Assembly: GCA_029959085.1 (NCBI GenBank)
Contig: JARWIR010000015.1
Coordinates: forward strand, 7,997,017 to 8,061,016
Source of the DNA: Nemophila menziesii
Lineage: Eukaryota > Streptophyta > Magnoliopsida > Boraginales > Hydrophyllaceae
DNA: 64,000 nt
Direction: 5' to 3'
The notes under the pieces were generated by a model. It worked only from the letters and a program-made list of their open reading frames with translations. It was not told the DNA's origin and made no database searches. Position 1 is the stretch's first letter; every line of letters begins with the position of its first letter. A program made the position numbers and the translations under genes. Positions 21,522 through 33,270 of the stretch are shown in pieces.

Positions 21522-23128
21522 ATGGCCGATGTGATGTCCAATTACCACCGGGGTGATGGGAGCGGTGAAGATCCGAATCGGAATCAACCCCCAAACCTCA
21601 ATGACTGTAACCAGCCACCCGGTAATATTTATTATTTTATAAAATTCATTTAATATATGTTAGTAATCTATTTAACATAATTTTATTAAACAGTTAGGCG
21701 AAAGAGGAGACCCCGAAATGTCTCGACCCTCAAAACCGCAAACGATGCGAAGGAGAAGCTAGGTGGGCCCCTTCCAGTGGACTTCTGCATTTTAGATGAC
21801 ACGTGGAACCCATACGGAGAATATGGGAAACACGTGGCCCAAGTGGTGGGTCTCGCGGTTCGTGAAACAGTCCCCCCCTACTACAGATCGTGGAGTGCTG
21901 TGCCAAGGGGACTTAAAGTCTCGATTCTCGGAAAACTGGAGGAGTTCTTCAACCTCGAAGAATGGAGGGCCCGCAGAGATTGGCCCTTAATCAGCGGGAA
22001 GCTAACGCAGTCTCAGTCCGCAGCCTACAGGCGGTGGAAGAGCGACCTGAAGGCTGATTACTTGGGCACGGGCGAGTGTCCCCCGGATGTGCTACCCGAT
22101 CACTGGAAGTTGACCGAAGAGATGATGAATGACCCTCAGAAGAAGGTAAAATCTTAAATTAATTATTTTATTATTAAATTAGTGTTTAATTAATTTTTGA
22201 TCTTGAATCGTAACAGGCTCAGGCGGAGATTAATAAGAAGAATCGGCAGAACCAGAAGAAGCCGAACAAGTCAGGTTCTCGGAACCAAACCCAGACCCGC
22301 CACGAGATTATCGAGGTATAATTTATTAAAGTAAAATTTAAAGTTATTAGTTATTTAATTTAAATTTTTAATAATTATAATTTTTTATGTATATTTTATA
22401 GGGTAAGCTGAAGATTGACACGAAGGAGCCCCTGAGCTTTATCGACGAGCAGACCCAAGAGGAGGTCCCACTTCCACCGTTGGGCGGATACTTCGAGTAC
22501 TTGGGCTATGACGGGGCGAAGGGCAAATGGGTCGATGATAGATGGGAGCAGGCTAGTGTAAGTATTTTATTTTACTTTTTATTGTTTAAAATTATGTATT
22601 TAACTTTAAATTTATTTCTTTGTTATTTTTATTAATTATTTATTTGAAATTTTATTACAGGGAGTTTATCGGGAGAAGCTTAGGGATCGGGTTATCGAGA
22701 CGGGGTCCCAATCGGCTGATGATGTTCCAGTGGAGGAGCAGATAGGAGCGTTAAAGGAGACGGTTCAAGAGGTGATGAAACCGGCTAAGAGCAGACATTG
22801 GATCCCGTCAATCGGAGGTGTCTTCAAGAAAAAGAAGGACCCGAAGCCGCCTGTTTCGGACGAGCTCGCTAAGAAGAATGCGAGAAAGATCCAGCGGATA
22901 TTTGACGGGATGAACGAGCTCCGCGCAGTCCAAGGATTACCTCCTATGCCGGATGACGATGCTCCACCGAGCTCCTCCTCTAGGTCCGATGATTTTTTCG
23001 CGAAGATGCTCAAAGGCCTCAACGAATCTCGTGAAAAAAATGGTCTCGATCCGGTCTCCGATGAAGATGAAGATGAAGATGAAGAGAGTGAAGCTAGTGA
23101 TCGAGGAGAAGATCTTTCGGGCCCGTGA
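21522..23128 (+). CDS. Second CACTA gene (Transposase_24 / TNPA-like protein), intact, five exons
   Basis: Probable accessory protein of the element, the partner that binds subterminal motifs and helps excision in En/Spm-type systems. Exons 21522-21621, 21694-22145, 22217-22315, 22402-22557 and 22661-23128 have GT-AG borders throughout and join without a stop to 425 codons including TGA. Visible blocks: an N-terminal polar region (MADVMSNYHRGDGS), an Arg-rich segment after exon 1 (RRKRRPRN), the conserved core DDTWNPYGEYGKHVAQ, ETVPPYYRSWSAVP and EEWRARRDWP typical of plant Transposase_24 proteins, a Lys/Gln-rich exon 3, a glycine/tyrosine block GGYFEYLGYDGAKGKWVDDR, and an acidic Asp/Glu-rich C-terminus. 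The start is supported by conservation with the CACTA 2 remnant at 8516. Binding to TTTACCGACGAC is inferred from analogy only. Confidence 0.85.
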
Positions 23129-23448
23129 TTGATTAATATTTTCCTATGTTTATTTACGACTTTGATTTTATTTACGTTTATATTCATGACTTTTATTTAA
23201 GTTTTTATGTAATATTTTGACTTTTAACTCCGGGAGTTTGACTTTATTCCCGGGGTTTGACTTTATTCCCGGGGTTTGACTTTATTGCCCGGATTTATTT
23301 ATATTTTATGAATATAATTCCAGTTTTCACGTTATATTCATGATTTCTATTACATTATTTTTTTTAAAAACGAAAAACCAAATTAAATTAAAATTAAAAT
23401 TAAAAAAATATAAAAAAAATATATATAAAAAAAAAAAAAAAATAAGAA
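23129..23448 (+). other. 3' region of the second CACTA gene
   Basis: AT-rich 3' UTR-like DNA with three short tandem copies of TTTGACTTTATTCCCGGGG near 23236-23290. No gene seen. A polyadenylation site is likely but not pinpointed. Confidence 0.5.
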
Positions 23449-23965
23449 TACCGACGACATTCATCACATGAATGTCGTCGGTAAAGTTTTTTTAAAAAAA
23501 AAAAAAAAGTATAACGACGACATTCATGTGATGAATGTCGTCGGTAATAATTCTAAAAAAAATAAAATACTAAAGTATACCGACGACATTCATGTGATGA
23601 ATGTCGTCGGTAAACAATTTGAATAAAAATAAAAAAATTTATTTACTAGGATACCGACAACATTGTCGTCGGTAAAATATTTATTTACCGACAACATACG
23701 TCGTCGGTAAAGTAATGCTTATTACCGGCGACCAAACAAATAGTCGTCGGTAAGAGATAGTTTACCGACAAAATGTTTTTCGTCGGTAAAATATAATGTT
23801 TATCGACGAGAAGCCAAATGCGCCGTCGGTAAGCTTGATTTTACCAACCAACTTCTAGGGACGACAGCTTACCGGCGAGTGGTCGTCGGTAAACAATTTT
23901 ACCGACGAAATTGTACTTTTTACCGACGACAGCTGTCGTCGGTAAATCCTCGACCTGCTGTAGGG
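23449..23965 (+). repeat. Right subterminal repeats with foldback hairpins
   Basis: At least fourteen copies of TTTACCGACGAC or its inverse. Three consecutive long hairpins at about 23451-23483, 23513-23546 and 23580-23612 have 15-bp arms of ACCGACGACATTCAT type around a 3-4 nt loop. Single and paired motifs then run up to the terminus. Confidence 0.9.
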
Positions 23966-23968
23966 GTT

Positions 23969-24216
23969 GGTTCCTCATTTATAAAAGTTTGATTTGCTGA
24001 TAAAAAAAATGTAAATGATTTTTTGGATTTTAGTGTAAGATTTGATTTTAGGTCTTTAGTAAGAAGAGAAGGAACGAGGGGTTTGGATTAAAAAGAGTGA
24101 GGTGTTTTCAAGTCCCCTTGTGTCATTATATTTTATTTGAATTATCTCTTACAATATCTATACACTATTAAAATTAAAACTAAAAACAAAATTAATTTTA
24201 CATCAAAATCTACCAA
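23969..24216. other. Spacer between CACTA element and Pack-MULE
   Basis: AT-rich, no gene seen. Confidence 0.5.
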
Positions 24217-24225
24217 GATAAAAAA

Positions 24226-25207
24226 GGAGTTTTATTTATTTGTAACTTATTTAAAAAAAATTGCATGAAAAACCTATTTAAAGAAATAATTACAAAACTA
24301 ACATGGCGCTCTTCTAGCGCCATTAACTTATTTAGCATAATCAGCCCCATTAACTTAGCCCATTATTTATAATACAGTTTCTACTAAAAATAATTGGCCA
24401 ACGGTTTTGTTTGAATCTATCAAGAACAACATAAGTGATGAACTACCAATTGTAATACCTTTTGAATCCTATATTATGTGTAAGTTGCACTAAATGAACA
24501 ATTAATACGGATTGATGATATACATGTCTATCTTACAGATGCTTATAGATGATGCTTGATGACTTTGTAGATGTTACTACCGATGAAAAAAAATGATCCA
24601 TCTTTGGAATTCAAGGTATAAAAGGTCCGTTTCTTTTCCCATTTTATATTCACTTTCTATTTGTCCTCCTCTTTTTTTCATATATTACTATCACAAAGTT
24701 ACAAAATAACACATTTGCTAAGCTTGTAACCTATAAATACCTTAAAACTTACATATATGTGTCTATTAAGTCTGGACCCTGGATTCCCTGAACTCACATA
24801 AAAAAGCATTCATGAATATCTTGAAAGTACTGGTTGGCCCGGAGAGCTTTACAGAGGCTTAACTCCTAGTGTTATAGGAGTTATTCCATACGCTGCTACT
24901 AGTTACTACGCTTACGATACATTACGAAAAGCATATCCAAAAGTCTTCAAAGAAGAAAGAATTGGAAATATAGAAACCCTAATCATATATAGGTGCATTG
25001 GCTGGTGCAATATTTAGTAGCGCTACATTTGGTAGTTCATCACTTGTGTTGTTTCTTATAGATTTAAATAAAATCGTTAGCCATATTTATTTAATTTTTA
25101 AAGTAGAAGCGAAACAAGTTGATAGGGACTCTTTTTTTGCAATTACTTTTTTAAATAGATTTTTCATGCAAATATTTTTTCTAAATAAGTTACAAATAAA
25201 AAAACTC
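24226..25207. mobile_element. Pack-MULE, 982 bp, with 9-bp target duplication
   Basis: The terminal inverted repeats extend about 75 bp. The left starts GGAGTTTTATTTATTTGTAA and the right, read inward, starts GAGTTTTTTTATTTGTAACT. Both continue through 'ttgcatgaaaaa' and 'ctatttaaa'. GATAAAAAA at 24217-24225 and 25208-25216 is a perfect 9-bp duplication, the Mutator hallmark. No transposase is present. The interior carries a host gene fragment (mitochondrial carrier), which defines a Pack-MULE. Confidence 0.9.
24790..25055 (+). pseudogene. BT1-type (Brittle1-like) adenine nucleotide carrier fragment
   Basis: Part of a plant mitochondrial-carrier-family protein, most like BT1 nucleotide transporters of plastid/mitochondrial membranes. 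Readable blocks: GELYRGLTPSVIGVIPYAAT, SYYAYDTLRKAYPKVFKEER and IGNIETL, then after a probable intron near 24980-24992 GALAGAIFSSATF. This corresponds to roughly 65 residues around the fourth and fifth transmembrane segments. A frame change precedes GELYRGL, the carrier signature PX[DE]XX[KR] is not complete here, and both protein ends are missing. The fragment is carried inside the MULE inverted repeats. The stretch 24380-24600 is also inside the element and may hold another fragment, but I cannot identify it. Confidence 0.8.
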
Positions 25208-25216
25208 GATAAAAAA

Positions 25217-27640
25217 TAGTAATAGATAGGTGCAAATTAGGTACTTACATTAATAAATAAAAATAGAAACAGATAACCATTTTGACCCAAGTGAAATATA
25301 AACACTATCAAATTCATTAAAAAATACTTCTTTTTATAATTATTTTTTTCTTTTACTAAATGGCCAAGTGAAATTCGGGGGGCGAAGATGTTGTTGGGTT
25401 CTCCAGACACTACATCTCTTTTGCCAGGTACAACAATGTTAAAATCTTTTAACATGATAGTATAATTATGGGTAGTTTTATGATTTTTATCTATACAAAT
25501 AATTTTCCCAAGGAAAAAATAAAAATTTGTAAGCATATATTAATTAGAGTTATATATACACAAGAGTGTTTACACTTTGGATTATTTTTTTGTACATATG
25601 TAATAATTTCATTATTTTATTTATTCAGTCAAAAAATTTAGCTACTTATTAGATCTCTTTTCGTATTACAGAGTTTAATTGTCCCACAATGCACCATACA
25701 AAGACATATGCATGCTTCATAACCCCGTCAATTCATAACCCTGTCACAGGGAGAGGATGAGAAAGTAAACGAAGTCTTTTAACAACTGAAACAACGACGT
25801 AAGAAGAGATGAATATCTAATGATGATGATGAACATATGATAATAGGAGGAATGATGTTATGTCTGCACAAAATGATTTATCTATATACTGGATAAAAGG
25901 AAAAAAGGAAAAAAGAATAAAATGTTTTGTTGATGGATACCATTTCATGATCTTTTAATTTTTTTATTTTGTAATAGAAGTTGAATAATTATTTTGATCA
26001 AAAGAAGAAAAAATGAAATGTGGAGGTTTTGTTTCTATTTAATAAGATTATAATTTTATTTATTAAAATAATAATATTATTTATTTTTAATTAATCAATT
26101 TTTTTAAAATTTTAAATTAAATCTGAATCATTTTAAATTAAATTGAATCATTTTAAATTAATTGGTTCTTCACGAAAGATCAAGGCGTTTTGGTAATCTC
26201 ACTCGAACAATATAGCCTCATTGCTTCAGATTTCATATTGATAGGAAGAAAATACAAGGTTGTGTATCTTAAATTAATGGTGTTAAAGATTGTTATACAT
26301 TACCAATTAACGGACACTTTATATCAGTTGGAATTTGAAAGAGCTAAAATTCGCGTCCAAGTTGGGAAAGGGTAGATATTTTGACCTCCTTGTCACCAAT
26401 GCCCTAACGAATATTATTCTGATGTATCTACATTGATTCCCAAAGGCATTGCGTTTTTAATTCGTCGGGTTCTTGAATTGCCTACTACAAAAAAAATTAG
26501 AAAATGTGGCACTTAGTGTGTGGCACTAACTGCTACTATTAATCAATCTTTAATGAAGTATGAGTACCCGTAAATAAAAATAATGCTACTTAATTTATCA
26601 TTATACTTTACTTATCCTTACTGATTATCAGAATATGTACTTAACTTACTTAACTTAATATACTTAAAAAATGCGGTAGAAATTTAGTAAATAATTAAAT
26701 TATACAGTTTAAAAAGTCAAAATAAACATGAACTATTCAGATAAAAAAACTGAACGTTGGGTACCTGTTTGTCACTTTTAAAAAATTGGATACTTATTTG
26801 TCAAAAATTAAAACACTAGGTATCCACGAGAGAATTTTCTCTTATTATAAAGAAAAAAGACCGCACGGGTATCCACCGTTTTACCATTAGAAAACATGTA
26901 CCCAACATTTTTAATATGGACAATCGGGTACCCAACGTTTTCGATTCGGTTCAACATTTAGTACCAATTGTCAATACAATCATTAATTGTTGATGTAGGT
27001 AAGAATATGGTGCCTAATTGTTTTTTTTCAAATTCCTTGGGTACTTATTTATTCTTTTTCAATTTTTTCAAATATCTTAGTATCTTTTTTCCTTTTGTTT
27101 TATAACCATAAAGTATTTATCACATAAACACTTCACGTAAAATAGACGACGGGTACTAACAATTGGACCAAAATTGAAATTTAGGTACTTGATAGTCCAC
27201 TTCGCACAACTTAGTTACATTTTTCATGTTCACCCTTCACTGGGGACCCTTGGAGTCTTTCTCCCTTAATATAATTATTGGATGTAAGTATAAAACTATG
27301 TGTCATAATATGATTTGCTAAAAATAATATAGGACCATCCAATATTTGATGATAGAATATTTCTATAACTTTTGACCTAAAGTAAAAATGATGTGTACAC
27401 AAATAACTATAGCATCCTTCGATTCTTCCAAGAGCATCAAAATTTTTAAAGGTGTTCTTCGTGTGATGAAAAATAATAATTACATATGTGTCTTTTTTTG
27501 AATTAAAGGTTTAAAACAAATTTAAGGATAAAGATTATTTATATTTGAAAATATTATTTGAAAAACTAACCAAAAATGATTTGTTTACCAATATTTTTAC
27601 TTAATATAAGTATTCTATAAAAGCAACAATCTCTGCAATA
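25217..27640. repeat. Decayed dispersed repeats, no gene recognised
   Basis: 25560-25715 and 26165-26250 match 6800-6970 and 7200-7285. A short open frame at 26190-26375 resembles nothing I know. At about 26752-26780 and 26915-26945 there is an inverted pair centred on GGTACCCAACGTT-type sequence, compatible with an old foldback element. The sequence CCTACTACAAAAAAAATTAG near 26481 resembles a degraded CACTA terminus but has no partner. Confidence 0.5.
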
Positions 27641-27819
27641 GTTGGCATCCTCACTACTCACTATAGTCTACCTTTTTTTGGGGTAAGCAGATATATTTAA
27701 AAAAACTTATGTATGTTTTAGAAATAGTCCCCTAAGTAGGCGCGAAAGCTTAATGTAGCAAAAAAATGTGCGTAAACAATTATCACATACTATTACATGA
27801 TAAACACCACTATCATCTA

Positions 27820-28625
27820 AGAAGGCATGATGATGGAACAAAGAGAACGGTATGGAATAAGTTCACCATTTTATATCCTTGACAACCGCTTTCTGAAAAT
27901 TTGGATCGCTTCTCATGGAAAGATTATTCCTTACCCTCCATATGCAATACACGATAGCTACAAAAAACTATCCTCCAAGCCTTTATCCTCTAACTCTCAC
28001 GAGCTTTGAGCTTCTTAAGCCACTTTAATTTGCTCAATAAAGAATTCATCTCATTAATAATTCTCAACCGCTTCTTTATCTCATCCCAAATATTTCTAAC
28101 ATAAGCACAATCAGAATAAAGGTGCTTATTTGATTCAAAAATGCTCACCACGTAAAACACAAAGTGGCTCCAACTTCAACTAGGTCATTCGATTTTTTTG
28201 TCTTGAGTCTCTCCCTTAATTCCATCGACACAACAATGATATGTTAGGTGGGACACAAGAATCTCAAACAATATTCACCCAAGGCCTCACATAATATATA
28301 CGGTGAAACTAATCATAAGGTTTTTTATATAAAGCATAAAGAACTCACTAGATGATACCTCATGAATAATTAGATGGTTGTTTTTCTAGGAAAACCACCA
28401 TCCAAAATAAACTCTCTACCATCCACTCCGATAGACCATTTAATTACCTCCTTAAGGTCCCAAATGTTCTTCAACAATGGAGAATCCACCTTCTTCGGTT
28501 TCCACTCCCAAAATTTTACATTATGAAGAAATTCCTCATGGTACCATTTACTCCAAAGAGAATCCTTTTTATAAACAATCTTCTAAAGCATCTTAATTAA
28601 CAATGATTTATTCTAATCACCCAAA
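27820..28625 (-). pseudogene. LINE ORF2 3' remnant (RT connection and zf-RVT region)
   Basis: Read on the minus strand. 28620-28400 gives DSLWSKWYHEEFLHN and FWEWKPKKVDSPLLKNIW, the region after the RT domain in plant LINEs (compare LARRIVNKPDSLWVKWV-type sequence). 28140-27990 gives SNKHLYSDCAYVRNIWDEIK, the zf-RVT region. Stops and frameshifts are frequent and neither RT catalytic motif is present. This is an old truncated LINE, distinct from the better preserved one at 43.9-50.1 kb. Confidence 0.7.
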
Positions 28626-28640
28626 TCTTTTAAGCTAAGA

Positions 28641-29235
28641 CACTACAACATTCTGCGTGTTTAGGGGCGACGCGTCTCGTCGGTAAAACCCGTGTTTTCG
28701 TCGGTAAATTGTCGTCCCTAGAAATCCGTCAGTAAATGGCTATTTTACCAACGAAACGTATTGATTTCGCCCATAATTTCATAGGCGCTTAGTGACAACG
28801 CGCTTCGGCGCTATATTATATACTTAACGATGACCACACTCGTCGGTATTATATTAATTAATCTTTTTTTTATTCTGGAATTATTGATTTACTTTTTCTT
28901 TTTCTTCCGTATATTTACTTAGCGACGGAACTTTAGTCGCTAAGTATATAATATTTCTTTTTTTAATTCCACATTATTGATTTATTTTTCTTTTTTTCGT
29001 ATATAATATTAGCGTCGACATACCTCGTCGCTAATTAATTGATTTCTTTATTAATAACTTTAATTTTTATTATATTTTAGATAATTTTTTTGGTTTAAAT
29101 TTTTTTTTTTATTTAATTTTTTTTATCTTAAATATAATGCAAATAAAATTCATAAATAAATGAAAATCCACAAATTTATATAAAATACCATAATAAAATT
29201 AAAATTGAGTCAAACATATACATGTAAAAGTCAAC
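28641..29235 (+). mobile_element. CACTA element 3, terminus and subterminal repeats only
   Basis: Starts CACTACAACATTCTGCGTGT and is followed within 100 bp by several GTCGGTAAA/CGTCGGTA motifs and then GCGACGGAAC-type motifs to about 29030. No transposase and no right terminus are visible before the tail segment of the repeated unit begins near 29235. It is probably a truncated or deleted non-autonomous copy inserted next to the LINE remnant. Confidence 0.6.
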
Positions 29236-30308
29236 ATAAAGTATTGGTTTTGAAATTAAATTGAGAAATAATGCTTTCAAGAAATAACTCAAGAGGGTAA
29301 AATGTAAAAAATCCAATCATTAAAGAGACTATAAATTATAAGATAAATAATTAGAGGGGCTAAGAAATAAATAAAGTTTAATATAACCTGAGTAAAACCC
29401 TAATTTCACATAATAGTCGTCTTCTTCTCCATATATATCCATCTCAACCGACACCCCATCTCTCCAAATTCATTGACTTTGGTTCATTTCAACACCACTA
29501 ACAAAGCATTCTCCACTACTCAGGACTCCCCTCCCCCTCTACATAAATCCATTAACTATAGACAGTGTGTTTCAAAGATACAATATATTTCTACTCTCTC
29601 AATGCCTCTTAAATCATCAACGTAGAGATGATAATTTTTCTATAAGGTATTTCTCAACCTTACTCTATATTGATTTAGTTTATTTAAAGAAAATTAAAGA
29701 TAAATTTTTTTACCTTTTTAATTTGATCATATGATGAATTAATTCATAATATATTTTAGTTTTGAGGATGAATTGAATATTGATATAGCGCAGCGTTATG
29801 CATACATATATAGAAATTTCAATTGAAAGTGTGATTGTAAGTTTTCAGTCTACTTGTAAATTTTCTACAGTAAAAGTTTTGTCATTTTTGTTGTATTGTG
29901 TATAACTTCAATGGTAAGAAACTTGAACGGATTCTCTAGTTATTTATTTTATTTTTAAATGATTTTTTGTTTAATCTGATGAAAATGTGTTGATTTACCC
30001 TTTTTTGTTATAAAGTTAGTTTTAGTTGTTTTGTAAGATTAGTTGAATATATATCTATCAAAATTTTAGTTGAAAGATAAATATAAATACAGATTGGGGT
30101 TTCATCTTCAAATATGTTAATTTTTCGTATTACCATTAATTTTTTTTATGAATCTGGTTTTTACTGGTCAAATACCACTTTTGAAAATTTCATTGGTCAA
30201 ACTCCATTTTTTATGTAAAGTAATAAAATATGAGTTATTATTTTATTATTGTCTTGTAGTTATTTGCATATAAATTTATTTCTATTAATTATTTGTAACT
30301 TTTATTAT
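29236..30308 (+). repeat. Tail segment of the repeated unit with telo-box (copy a)
   Basis: Shared with 39740-40794, 52040-53084 and 62140-63184. It contains the telo-box AAACCCTAA at 29395-29403, a pyrimidine-rich CTTCTTCTCC downstream, then intron-like AT-rich DNA. The arrangement resembles promoter/5' UTR plus leader intron of plant translation-related genes. No coding exon is attached, so a captured promoter fragment is the best guess. Confidence 0.65.
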
Positions 30309-32404
30309 TGGTGGACAAAAATTAACTTAAACCGAGCTAACCCGGCGTGGAAAATGGTGTTTGCTTTGGCCAAATCATAGGGTCATAAAAATCCTTGTTT
30401 GAGACCAAAACAATGAGCAGCGTGCCGGGTTAGTACAGAACAAATTCACACGGGTTAACCCAATTAACCTAATGAGGGTCATAGTACATGTCTTGTCAAT
30501 AAGCTAGCAAACAAATTATTCGTATAATATTATCCATGTAAGACAAAAAGCACGTGCATTTGTACTTTAGGCGGTCAAATGTGCACAATAGGCAAGAACA
30601 TATGGGAACAAGGTGCACAAATGTACACACAGTACACACAAAGCTCGAACCATGCGACATTTTCCGATCCAACCTGGTCTTTTTGTCCCATATCAATATT
30701 TTGTGGGCAACTTTTTTCATTTTTGGTCTACAAATACTAGCTCAAATATGTTTAAGTGTTGTGACTTGACACCCCTCCTCCCCTCCCTCGGCCCCTTCCA
30801 CCCCACCCCACACATGCCCTCTTTTTTATCTTTGTTGAGTGGGATTTTTTTTTATATTTGAACCCCTTTGGTTAGATTTAACTATTAATCGTTATCATTT
30901 GATCCCTGTAGGTTACTAAATTTTGTTATTTGACCCCTTTCAAGTTATATTTACATATTAATAGTTATTATTTGACAGCTTTGTTATTAATATCTGATAT
31001 ATGACCCTTTGGATTGGCTTTAAATATTAAAACTTGATAATTGACCTTTTTGGGTTGAATTGTAGACTAAATGTGTTTGAACACCTTGTTTGTTAAACTA
31101 TAACCCGATCTCTAGTGGTTTTTCAATTAACTAGGGGTAGGTTGGTTTTCCAATTATTAGTAAAGGAACTACGGGTCTGGTACCCACCCCGAGTTCACCC
31201 GTAACTTATATGTACTCTATTATTTATAAATTTTATTTCTTTTATAAAAAATTAATTACTTATACAAGTGTTTAGATTTTAAAGAAAAAATATGATGTTT
31301 AATTTTTAAAATTTAAACACATTATGCCCAAATATATTTTTACTCTTTTATACAAAATAAATTTGATTAATTTGAATTATAAATTGGGCCAATCAATGTT
31401 GCACTGCAACATAGTCCCCTTTAATCACATGCAAATAATTCAAATGGTTTGGTATTGAACATACCACCCAATAATACCATCTAATTTCGTTTTACTTTTT
31501 ACAGGTTATGTTATATGCAAGAAATATATTTTATTTAAAGAAAAGGCTCGTTGGTCATGTCATTTCAATAAAAAACAACAATAATGAAGAAGGTAACATA
31601 CATCACCATCTATTATAAAATGACATGTCACTTTTAGTAAATCAATTTCACAATACTTTATAATTGTGGGTTAAAATTTGGAAGAATAGATTAAATTTTT
31701 TTGATATATTTATTTTTCTAAGTTAATTTTCTAAGTATTCTATTTTTTTGTTTGAAAAGTGAAATATAAAAAATTCATTATATATTTATATTTGACAAGG
31801 TATTATATTCTCTTATTTTATTAAATATATGTATTTTTTAGGTTTAATTTTTAATTTTCTTTAATTATACATTATTTATTTAAAAGAAAATCAGTAACTA
31901 TAAGTTTAAATTTTTAATTTATATATTTTACTTCAATGTGGCTTATGTTTATACCAATGTACAAAAAATTGTTGATAAATTGGATTATACTAGACAATTC
32001 GCACAATTAATCTCAATAAGGCCACAAGTTAAAAAAGGAGAATAATATTTGAAAACTATATTAATGCAAAATGTATTGTGAATCATGTAGTGCAATTCGT
32101 AAAATACTAATATCTATGAACATTTACATACAATTATTTAAGGTTATATTCCTCTTCTTTTGGTGACCAATTCAAATATATCCCTATTGAATATGCTTTT
32201 GTGTTTACTTTGCTTGATAATTTTTTTTGTCAAGATTTAGCTCACTAGAACCATAGAAGATGGTTCTCTTTCTTTCCAATTAAGTTCTTATCATAGCATA
32301 GAAAAATTGTAGAGTATATTTTTTAAAATTTTAAGAAATATTAGATGTTTGTATGAACATTAAAGTATATTTTTAATAGAATTTGTGAGCGTTTATTAGA
32401 TTTT
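30309..32404 (+). repeat. R block copy 2
   Basis: Begins GGTGGACAAAAATTAACTTA and follows the same landmarks as the other copies, with a C-rich run at 30770-30815. The stretch 31500-32400 is collinear with 1640-2540. No gene seen. Confidence 0.85.
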
Positions 32405-32463
32405 GGGTATATGTTACCAGGATCATTAAACTATAGTTTAGTGGCCTCTGGAAACATTTACCC
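32405..32463. mobile_element. Collapsed MITE (terminal repeats only)
   Basis: Begins GGGTATATGTTACCAGGATC and ends CATTTACCC. The two ends correspond to the inverted repeats of the 348-bp MITE at 4656-5003 with the whole interior lost. It lies at the equivalent site upstream of the kinase exons. Confidence 0.75.
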
Positions 32464-32649
32464 ATTTTTTTTAGGTTTTGATTAATTATGTTGTTTGTTT
32501 GAACATGTTGTTGTTCCTATGATAAAAATATAGGCTATTTTGAATAATATAGGCCTTATAGTGTAATTAAAATAAAAAATTGAGCATAGGGACCTATTGT
32601 GCAATTAATTGAAAAAATAAAATTAGGGTGTTGCCCCTGAACCACCCTT

Positions 32650-33270
32650 GACCTCCAAACAAACCATTATTTTTGTGGCTCGGCTAATATTTTGTGATAC
32701 ATAGGTACTCGCAACAATCCTACAAAGTAAGCGCAACTTTTCCCTTTAAACGGATAAAGAATATATGGGTCGAGGGCTATTTCGTCACTTCCATGGCCAC
32801 AACTAGAACCAAATGGGGAGTAGTCATATCCCGTTGCGCCAACATCGTGAATCAGGTTATATCCGAATTCCACGGACTCTTTATATTTAGACTCATTAAT
32901 AATTATTAATTTTTTCCCTTATTTCCCAGGTGGTGGAGCTTGACTTTATATACCCGAGTGAAGGGGTCGACCGAAGGTGGAATGCTGGATATCGAATTAG
33001 TTCAGCCGCTGCTACACCATATCAGACAGCTCTCGAAATGAGTCTATCTAGAGAAATGGTCACAAGTAATAATACTTCACAAGAGACACTCAGAACTTAA
33101 GCTTTTCCCAATACATATGTTTAAGTAGTTATTCTTATTTTCTTGTGATTTCTGAGTTTATTTTATTTGTTTCCTTTTTTACCCATAAGACAAATAAATC
33201 TCTTGCAGAATAAGTGGGTGAAGGGTCTGTACATCTCGATTGTTTGCTATGGAAGAACAGTTTCATGAAG
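32650..33270 (+). pseudogene. MUT9-like kinase C-terminal fragment (copy 2)
   Basis: Three last exons of the same kinase fragment as at 5244-5814. 32703-32862 encodes SQQSYKVSATFPFKRIKN and GYFVTSMATTRTKWGVV. About 32930-33120 encodes VVELDFIYPSEGVDRRW with an in-frame stop after TLRT. 33209-33269 encodes LYISIVCYGRTVS with the stop. Introns are kept. The first exon-like blocks of copy 0 are missing here. Non-functional. Confidence 0.85.

Larger units (their letters stand above)
14057..23965 (+). mobile_element. Complete CACTA (En/Spm) DNA transposon, 9,909 bp
   Basis: The left terminus starts CACTACTACAGATCGGGG. The right terminus read inward starts CCCTACAGCAGGTCGAGG. The two continue as an imperfect inverted repeat of about 26 bp into GGATTTACC. 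GTT at 14054-14056 and at 23966-23968 forms the 3-bp target duplication diagnostic of CACTA elements. Inside, in order, are subterminal TTTACCGACGAC repeats, a TNP2-like transposase gene, a 40-bp minisatellite, an internal cluster of the same subterminal motif, a second five-exon gene, and the right subterminal repeats. Both genes read left to right. The terminus of the right end is slightly off consensus (CCC instead of CAC). Confidence 0.93.

Noticed and set aside
22765..23187. 140-aa minus-strand Ser-rich frame
   Set aside because: Antisense shadow of the acidic C-terminus of the second CACTA gene.
26481..26500. Another CACTA terminus (CCTACTACAAAAAAAATTAG)
   Set aside because: First bases off consensus, no subterminal repeat array and no partner end.
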